DNA of 7,324 nucleotides from JACDBD01 sp050743385 (GTDB lineage Bacteria; Actinomycetota; Acidimicrobiia; IMCC26256; JACDBD01), in contig JBOGFJ010000205.1 of NCBI GenBank assembly GCA_050743385.1, positions 1 through 7,324 of the forward strand, read 5' to 3'. The position numbers were made by a program, and so were the translations under genes. Shown here one piece after another: positions 4,056-7,324 of this stretch (position 1 is the first letter of the stretch; every line of letters starts with the position of its first letter). The notes beneath the pieces were generated by a model. The model had not been told where the DNA came from and searched no databases. It saw only the letters and a program-made list of their open reading frames with translations.

Positions 4056-5126
4056 ATGCGAGCGGCACGGTTCGGAGCGGTGGGGCCGCGGAGCCTGGCC
4101 GAGGTCGGCGGGCGTGCCGAGCGACGGATCGTCGAGCTGATCGACGCCGAGCTGTTGCGGTGGCGGGAGGTCGACGTCGATCTCGTCGAGCCGCTGGCGG
4201 CACTGCGCGACCTGATCACTGCGGGCGGCAAGCGGTTGCGGCCGGCGTTCTGCCACTGGGCGTTCGTCGGAGCCGGCGGCGACCCCGACGACGCGGTCGC
4301 GATCGATGCGGGCGCGGCGCTCGAGCTCCTGCACACGTTCGCGCTCGTCCACGACGACGTGATGGACGGCTCCGACTTCCGCCGGGGCCGACCGGCCGTC
4401 CACCGGCACTTCATCACCGAGCACGAACGGGCCGCGTGGCGGAGCGAGCCCCGCCGTTTCGGCGAGGGGGCGGCGATTCTCGTCGGCGACTTCGCGTTTG
4501 TGTACGCCGACATGCTGTTTGCATCCGCGCCGCCGGCCGCCCGGCCGGTCTTCGACGAGCTGCGCCTCGAGCTGTGCGTCGGTCAGTACCTCGATCTCGT
4601 CGGTACCGCGAGCGGGAGCAGCGAGCCCACCAAGGCGGAGCGGATCGAGCGGTACAAGTCGGGCAAGTACACCGTCGAGCGGCCACTGCACCTGGGCGCC
4701 GCGCTCGCGGGTCGTCTCGACGAGCTCGCCGCGCCCCTCAGCGCCGTGGGCCTCCCGCTGGGCGAGGCGTTCCAGTTACGCGACGACCTGCTCGGGGTCT
4801 TCGGGGATTCCGAGGTGACGGGGAAGCCCGTCGGCGACGACCTGCGCGAGGGCAAGCTCACGCCGCTGGTGGCCGCGGCGGTGGCGCGCGCGGACGCGTC
4901 GGCGGGCGCGCTGCTCGAACGGCTCGGGTCGCCCGATCTGACCGCCGCCGAGATCGCGGCCCTCCAGGCGGTCCTCGTCGAGACCGGCGCGCGCGACGAG
5001 GTGGAGGCGGCGATCGAACGACGGGTCGACGAGGGCATGGCGGCGCTGGCGGTTGCTCCGCTCACCGCCGAAGCCCGGCATGCGCTGGAGGAGCTCGGCA
5101 CGTTCGTGGCCTGGCGCGACCGCTAA
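4056..5126 (+). CDS. Polyprenyl synthetase, probably geranylgeranyl diphosphate synthase type
   Basis: This 356-residue trans-prenyltransferase elongates allylic diphosphates with isopentenyl diphosphate. Family motifs are in order: GGKRLRP (57-63) for isopentenyl diphosphate binding, the first Asp-rich motif DDVMD (100-104) followed by RRGRP (109-113), GQYLDL (176-181), KSGKYT (201-206), and FQLRDDLLGVFGD (239-251) carrying the second Asp-rich motif as DDxxG, then KPVGDDLREGK (257-267). F95 lies five residues before the first Asp and the first motif has no two-residue insertion; in the family this resembles archaeal-type C20 synthases, so a geranylgeranyl diphosphate product is plausible but not proven. 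The DDxxG form of the second motif is common in actinobacterial members as I recall. It is the first gene of an operon with an ABC exporter, with a 2-base gap to the ATPase. The start at 4056 has a Shine-Dalgarno sequence and follows a possible leader ORF. Confidence 0.93.
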   Translation: MRAARFGAVGPRSLAEVGGRAERRIVELIDAELLRWREVDVDLVEPLAALRDLITAGGKRLRPAFCHWAFVGAGGDPDDAVAIDAGAALELLHTFALVHDDVMDGSDFRRGRPAVHRHFITEHERAAWRSEPRRFGEGAAILVGDFAFVYADMLFASAPPAARPVFDELRLELCVGQYLDLVGTASGSSEPTKAERIERYKSGKYTVERPLHLGAALAGRLDELAAPLSAVGLPLGEAFQLRDDLLGVFGDSEVTGKPVGDDLREGKLTPLVAAAVARADASAGALLERLGSPDLTAAEIAALQAVLVETGARDEVEAAIERRVDEGMAALAVAPLTAEARHALEELGTFVAWRDR

Positions 5127-5128
5127 CG

Positions 5129-6049
5129 GTGCCCGCGATCGAGGTCGCCGGGCTCCGGAAGTGTTACGGAACGGTGCGCGCGGTCGACGGCCTCTCTCTC
5201 ACGATCGCGCCGGGAACGGTGTTCGGCCTCCTCGGTCCCAACGGCGCCGGCAAGACGACAACCGTGGAGATCCTGGAGGGCTACCGGCGTCCCGACGCGG
5301 GCGAGGTCACGGTCCTCGGGCTCGATCCGTGGCGCGACGGCGCGCACATCCGTCCTCGCATCGGCGTCATGCTGCAGGAAGGCGGCGTGTACCCGGGAAT
5401 CCGCCCGCTGGAGGCGCTGCACCTGTTCGCGTCGTACTACGACGACGCCGACGACCCGGACGCCCTGCTCGATCGTGTCGGCCTGCGCCCGGTCGCGGAC
5501 ACGCTCGTGCGCCGCCTCTCCGGGGGGGAACGCCAGCGGCTGTCGCTCGCACTCGCGCTGGTCGGCAGGCCGACCCTCGTGTTCCTCGACGAGCCGACCG
5601 CCGGCCTCGACCCCCACGCACGCGCGACGGCCTGGGAGGTCGTGCGCGATCTCCGCGAGCGGGGAGTCACCGTGGTGCTCACCACCCACGCGATGGACGA
5701 GGCGGAGCAGCTCAGCGACCTGATCGCGATCATCGACCGCGGCCGCCTCGTCGCCTCTGGCACGCCCGCACAGCTGACATCCGCCGACGCCGAAGAAGTG
5801 CGGTTCTCGGTACGCGCGGGGGAAAGCGTCGATCGTGCCGCGCTCGGCGCGGCGCTCGCCGTGGGTACCGACACCGTCGCCGAGCTCCGACCCGGGGAGT
5901 ACATCGTCCGCGCTGCCGCTACACCGGCACTGGTCGCTGCCCTGACGGCATGGCTACGCGACCACGACGTCGTGCTCGACGAGCTGCGCACCGGGCGGCG
6001 CACGCTCGAGGAGGTCTTCCTGCGACTCACGCGCGACGGTCGGGAATGA
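5129..6049 (+). CDS. ABC transporter ATP-binding protein, drug/antibiotic exporter type
   Basis: This 306-residue ATPase powers the membrane protein encoded next. It shows Walker A GPNGAGKTT (36-44), the Q-loop Gln Q83 in MLQEGG, the ABC signature LSGGERQRL (130-138), Walker B LVFLDEP (150-156), the D-loop AGLD (158-161) and the switch His H187 in TTH. The extension after about residue 215 ends with RTLEEVFLRLT, typical of the DrrA/CcmA-like exporter ATPases. The GTG start at 5129 lies 2 bases after the prenyl synthase stop and has no Shine-Dalgarno sequence, so translation is probably coupled to the upstream gene. Its stop overlaps the permease start (ATGA, 6046-6049). The frame is open much further upstream, but that part is out of frame with the prenyl synthase and is not protein-like. 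The cargo is unknown; the link to an isoprenoid enzyme suggests a lipid or terpenoid, by inference only. Confidence 0.95.
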   Translation: MPAIEVAGLRKCYGTVRAVDGLSLTIAPGTVFGLLGPNGAGKTTTVEILEGYRRPDAGEVTVLGLDPWRDGAHIRPRIGVMLQEGGVYPGIRPLEALHLFASYYDDADDPDALLDRVGLRPVADTLVRRLSGGERQRLSLALALVGRPTLVFLDEPTAGLDPHARATAWEVVRDLRERGVTVVLTTHAMDEAEQLSDLIAIIDRGRLVASGTPAQLTSADAEEVRFSVRAGESVDRAALGAALAVGTDTVAELRPGEYIVRAAATPALVAALTAWLRDHDVVLDELRTGRRTLEEVFLRLTRDGRE

Positions 6050-6774
6050 GGGCGGCGACGCTCCGCGCCCAGACCCGGATCGAGCTGCTCCTCACGGTCA
6101 GGCGGTCGGAGAGCCTCCTCGTCACACTGGCGATCCCGGTCGGGATCCTGGTGTTCTTCTCCCAGGTCGATGCGGCGAACACCTCGCTCGACGATCCGGT
6201 CGCGTTCCTCGTCCCGGGCGTGCTCGCGCTGGCGGTCATGTCGACCGCGATGGTGAGCCTCGGCATCGCCACCGGGTACGAGCGGCGCTATGGCGTCCTC
6301 AAGCGGCTGGGCACCACGCCGTTGTCGCGCTCGGGCCTGATCGCAGCCAAGACGCTGAACGTGTTGCTCATCGAGGTCGTGCAGGCCGCGGTGATCGTGC
6401 TCGTCGGGTTGGCACTGGGGTGGGATGCCACCATCCGGATCGTCCCCGCGTTCGGCATCCTGCTGGTGGGGACGGTGGCGTTCGCCGGCATCGGGATACT
6501 GCTCGCGGGAACGCTGCGGGCGGAGGCGAACCTGGCGGTCTCCAACGGGCTCTTTCTCGCGCTGCTGTTCCTCGGTGGCATGGCGTATCCGCTCGACCGC
6601 CTGCCGGGCGCGCTCGAGGTCTTCGCACGAGCGTTGCCCGCGGCGGCGCTCGCCGAGAGCGTGCGCGACGTTCTCGCCGGCGCCGCCTTCCCGATCGGGA
6701 GCATGCTCGTCCTGGCCGCCTGGGCCGTAGCGGCCCCACTCGCGGCGGTGCGCTGGTTCCGCTGGGAGGAGTGA
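6046..6774 (+). CDS. ABC-2 type transporter permease
   Basis: This 242-residue integral membrane protein is the channel partner of the preceding ATPase. Six hydrophobic segments can be seen at about 23-39, 51-75, 104-125, 131-155, 163-182 and 218-237, as usual for ABC-2 permeases. The cytoplasmic coupling region GYERRYGVLKRLGTTPLSR (77-95) is well conserved, as is the LFLGGMAYPLDRLP segment (174-187) before the last segment, where the family often has a Gly-Pro-rich re-entrant stretch. The ATG at 6046 overlaps the ATPase stop by 4 bases, which gives tight coupling. In mycobacteria I recall similar exporter genes near ctaA/ctaB haem genes; here the next gene is instead an unrelated, opposite-strand hydrolase. 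The C-terminus is short and ends WFRWEE. Confidence 0.93.
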   Translation: MRAATLRAQTRIELLLTVRRSESLLVTLAIPVGILVFFSQVDAANTSLDDPVAFLVPGVLALAVMSTAMVSLGIATGYERRYGVLKRLGTTPLSRSGLIAAKTLNVLLIEVVQAAVIVLVGLALGWDATIRIVPAFGILLVGTVAFAGIGILLAGTLRAEANLAVSNGLFLALLFLGGMAYPLDRLPGALEVFARALPAAALAESVRDVLAGAAFPIGSMLVLAAWAVAAPLAAVRWFRWEE

Positions 6775-6777
6775 CCG

Positions 6778-6789
6778 ACACGTACGTGT
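6778..6789. repeat. 12-base perfect palindrome between convergent genes
   Basis: ACACGTACGTGT is its own reverse complement. It begins 3 bases after the permease stop (6772-6774), and its last base is the first base of the hydrolase stop triplet (6789-6791 on the plus strand). Its stem would be too short for a good terminator. It lies at the point where base composition changes, so it could be an operator or a junction scar. Confidence 0.5.
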
Positions 6790-7324
6790 TATGGCACCGA
6801 CTGAGCCGCGGTCTGAATCAGGCTGGCAACCTCGTCGGGATGCGAAACCATCCCTACATGACCGGACGTGAGCTCTATGACGGTGGTGGCGCCCATGCGC
6901 TTGGCGAAGAGTCGCTCGGCATCGGGCGGGATCACCTCATCGTTCTGCGCGACCGCGTACCAGGTTGGAACGTTCTTCCACGCTGGGGCCCCCATCACGT
7001 CCTCGAGGGCGGATGTGGGTAGAGGCTGCTGCACGGCATACATGACGTTCGCTTCGATCGGATCGACATCCGCCGCAAAGTGGTTCACGAAGTCATCTTG
7101 AGGAAGCCAGGCGAAGCCCTGTTCATCGATGCGCAAGTGCGCGATCGCCGGGGTCGGCGGACCTTGCGCGAGCAACGCTCCGATCGATTCGCCTGCGTCA
7201 AGGGCGAAGCCCGAGACGTACACCATTCCGACGACATTCGGAGCATCCGTACCAAGCGCAGTCATGATCTGACAGCCATAGGAATGTCCGGCAACAACGG
7301 TCGGGCCCGTCTGCGCCGCCAGCA
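6789..7324 (-). CDS. Alpha/beta hydrolase, 5' end outside the window
   Basis: The frame enters from the right edge and ends at TAA 6791-6789, giving 177 C-terminal residues. At its start the visible part reads GPTVVAGHSYGCQIMTALG, which holds the nucleophile elbow G-H-S-Y-G, so the ATG at 7265 is internal and not a start. The acid residue is probably the Asp in AQNDEVIPP, and the His is in SGHVGMVSHPDEVASLI near the C-terminus. The middle (VYVSGFALDAGES, LLAQGPPTP, DDFVNHFAADVDP, APAWKNVPTWY) matches the large family of bacterial hydrolases related to plant methyl-ester esterases; the substrate is unknown. In that family the elbow is usually GHSYGG; here the second Gly is Cys. Three sampled 60-base lines have 58-65% G+C, lower than the rest of the window, which suggests a different history. 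It converges on the ABC operon with a 14-base gap and no evident terminator. Confidence 0.92.
   Translation of the reverse strand, partial: LAAQTGPTVVAGHSYGCQIMTALGTDAPNVVGMVYVSGFALDAGESIGALLAQGPPTPAIAHLRIDEQGFAWLPQDDFVNHFAADVDPIEANVMYAVQQPLPTSALEDVMGAPAWKNVPTWYAVAQNDEVIPPDAERLFAKRMGATTVIELTSGHVGMVSHPDEVASLIQTAAQSVP

Larger units (their letters stand above)
3955..4069 (+). repeat. Imperfect direct repeat of two start regions
   Basis: GGATGCGAACGGCACG at 3955-3970 and GGATGCGAGCGGCACG at 4054-4069 agree at 15 of 16 bases. Each copy contains a start codon (3957 and 4056). The copies are 99 bases apart, an exact multiple of three, so both ATGs are in one frame. A small tandem duplication of the gene start is one explanation. 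Confidence 0.6.

Noticed and set aside
3898..4203. Upstream extension of the SCP-2 frame on the minus strand
   Set aside because: It crosses the divergent control region and the prenyl synthase 5' end; the residues are Arg/Ala/Pro-rich and unlike the family.
3800..5128. Long open frame joined to the N-terminus of the ABC ATPase, suggesting a fusion protein
   Set aside because: The extra part is a shadow of the prenyl synthase in another frame, Arg-rich and without motifs. The ATPase domain begins right at the GTG 5129.
1..7324. CRISPR arrays, tRNA or rRNA genes, insertion sequences, prophage genes
   Set aside because: No regularly spaced repeats, no cloverleaf-like CCA-ended segments, no transposase or integrase motifs were found on either strand.

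Overview
The window is very GC-rich (roughly 70% or more over most of its length). It encodes typical actinobacterial proteins: an RmuC C-terminus, FxsA, Tag glycosylase, a FadE-type acyl-CoA dehydrogenase, an SCP-2 protein, a geranylgeranyl-diphosphate-type prenyl synthase and an ABC-2 exporter. I infer a high-GC actinomycete, perhaps of the Acidimicrobiia type. The lineage is an impression from protein style and promoter layout, not a proven assignment. Recognisable -10 hexamers lying 6-10 bases before start codons, mostly without Shine-Dalgarno sequences, point to extensive leaderless transcription.

Layout. (1) 1-318, plus strand: the C-terminal end of rmuC. (2) 350-843, plus: fxsA, preceded by a possible 26-codon leader ORF that contains a strong hairpin. 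(3) 849-3897, minus: a four-gene run, in transcription order SCP-2-like protein, acyl-CoA dehydrogenase, tag, and a conserved protein of unknown function. Each gene has a TAnnnT hexamer just upstream of its start. (4) 3898-4055: a divergent control region with back-to-back -10 elements, a possible 31-codon leader ORF on the plus strand and a 10-3-10 perfect inverted repeat. (5) 4056-6774, plus: a tight operon of polyprenyl synthetase, ABC ATPase and ABC-2 permease (2-base gap, then a 4-base ATGA overlap). (6) 6789-7324, minus: an alpha/beta hydrolase that runs off the window and is visibly less GC-rich.

Functional reading. The minus cluster pairs a lipid-binding SCP-2 protein with an acyl-CoA dehydrogenase, which suits fatty-acid or sterol side-chain catabolism, and then joins them to base-excision repair (tag). 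The plus operon couples isoprenoid-diphosphate synthesis to a membrane exporter, with the same stoichiometric coupling signals at each junction.

The most unusual signal is that the two plus-strand genes with visible upstream regions, fxsA and the prenyl synthase, share one leader design although they are unrelated. In each, a -10 hexamer is followed within 6-8 bases by an ATG. That ATG opens a short ORF which reads through a GC-rich hairpin ending 18-20 bases before the main start, and the ORF terminates on or next to the main start codon (TGATG; TAG-AGG-ATG). This looks like a leaderless-uORF, hairpin-gated translational coupling or attenuation device. It is a hypothesis built from sequence only.
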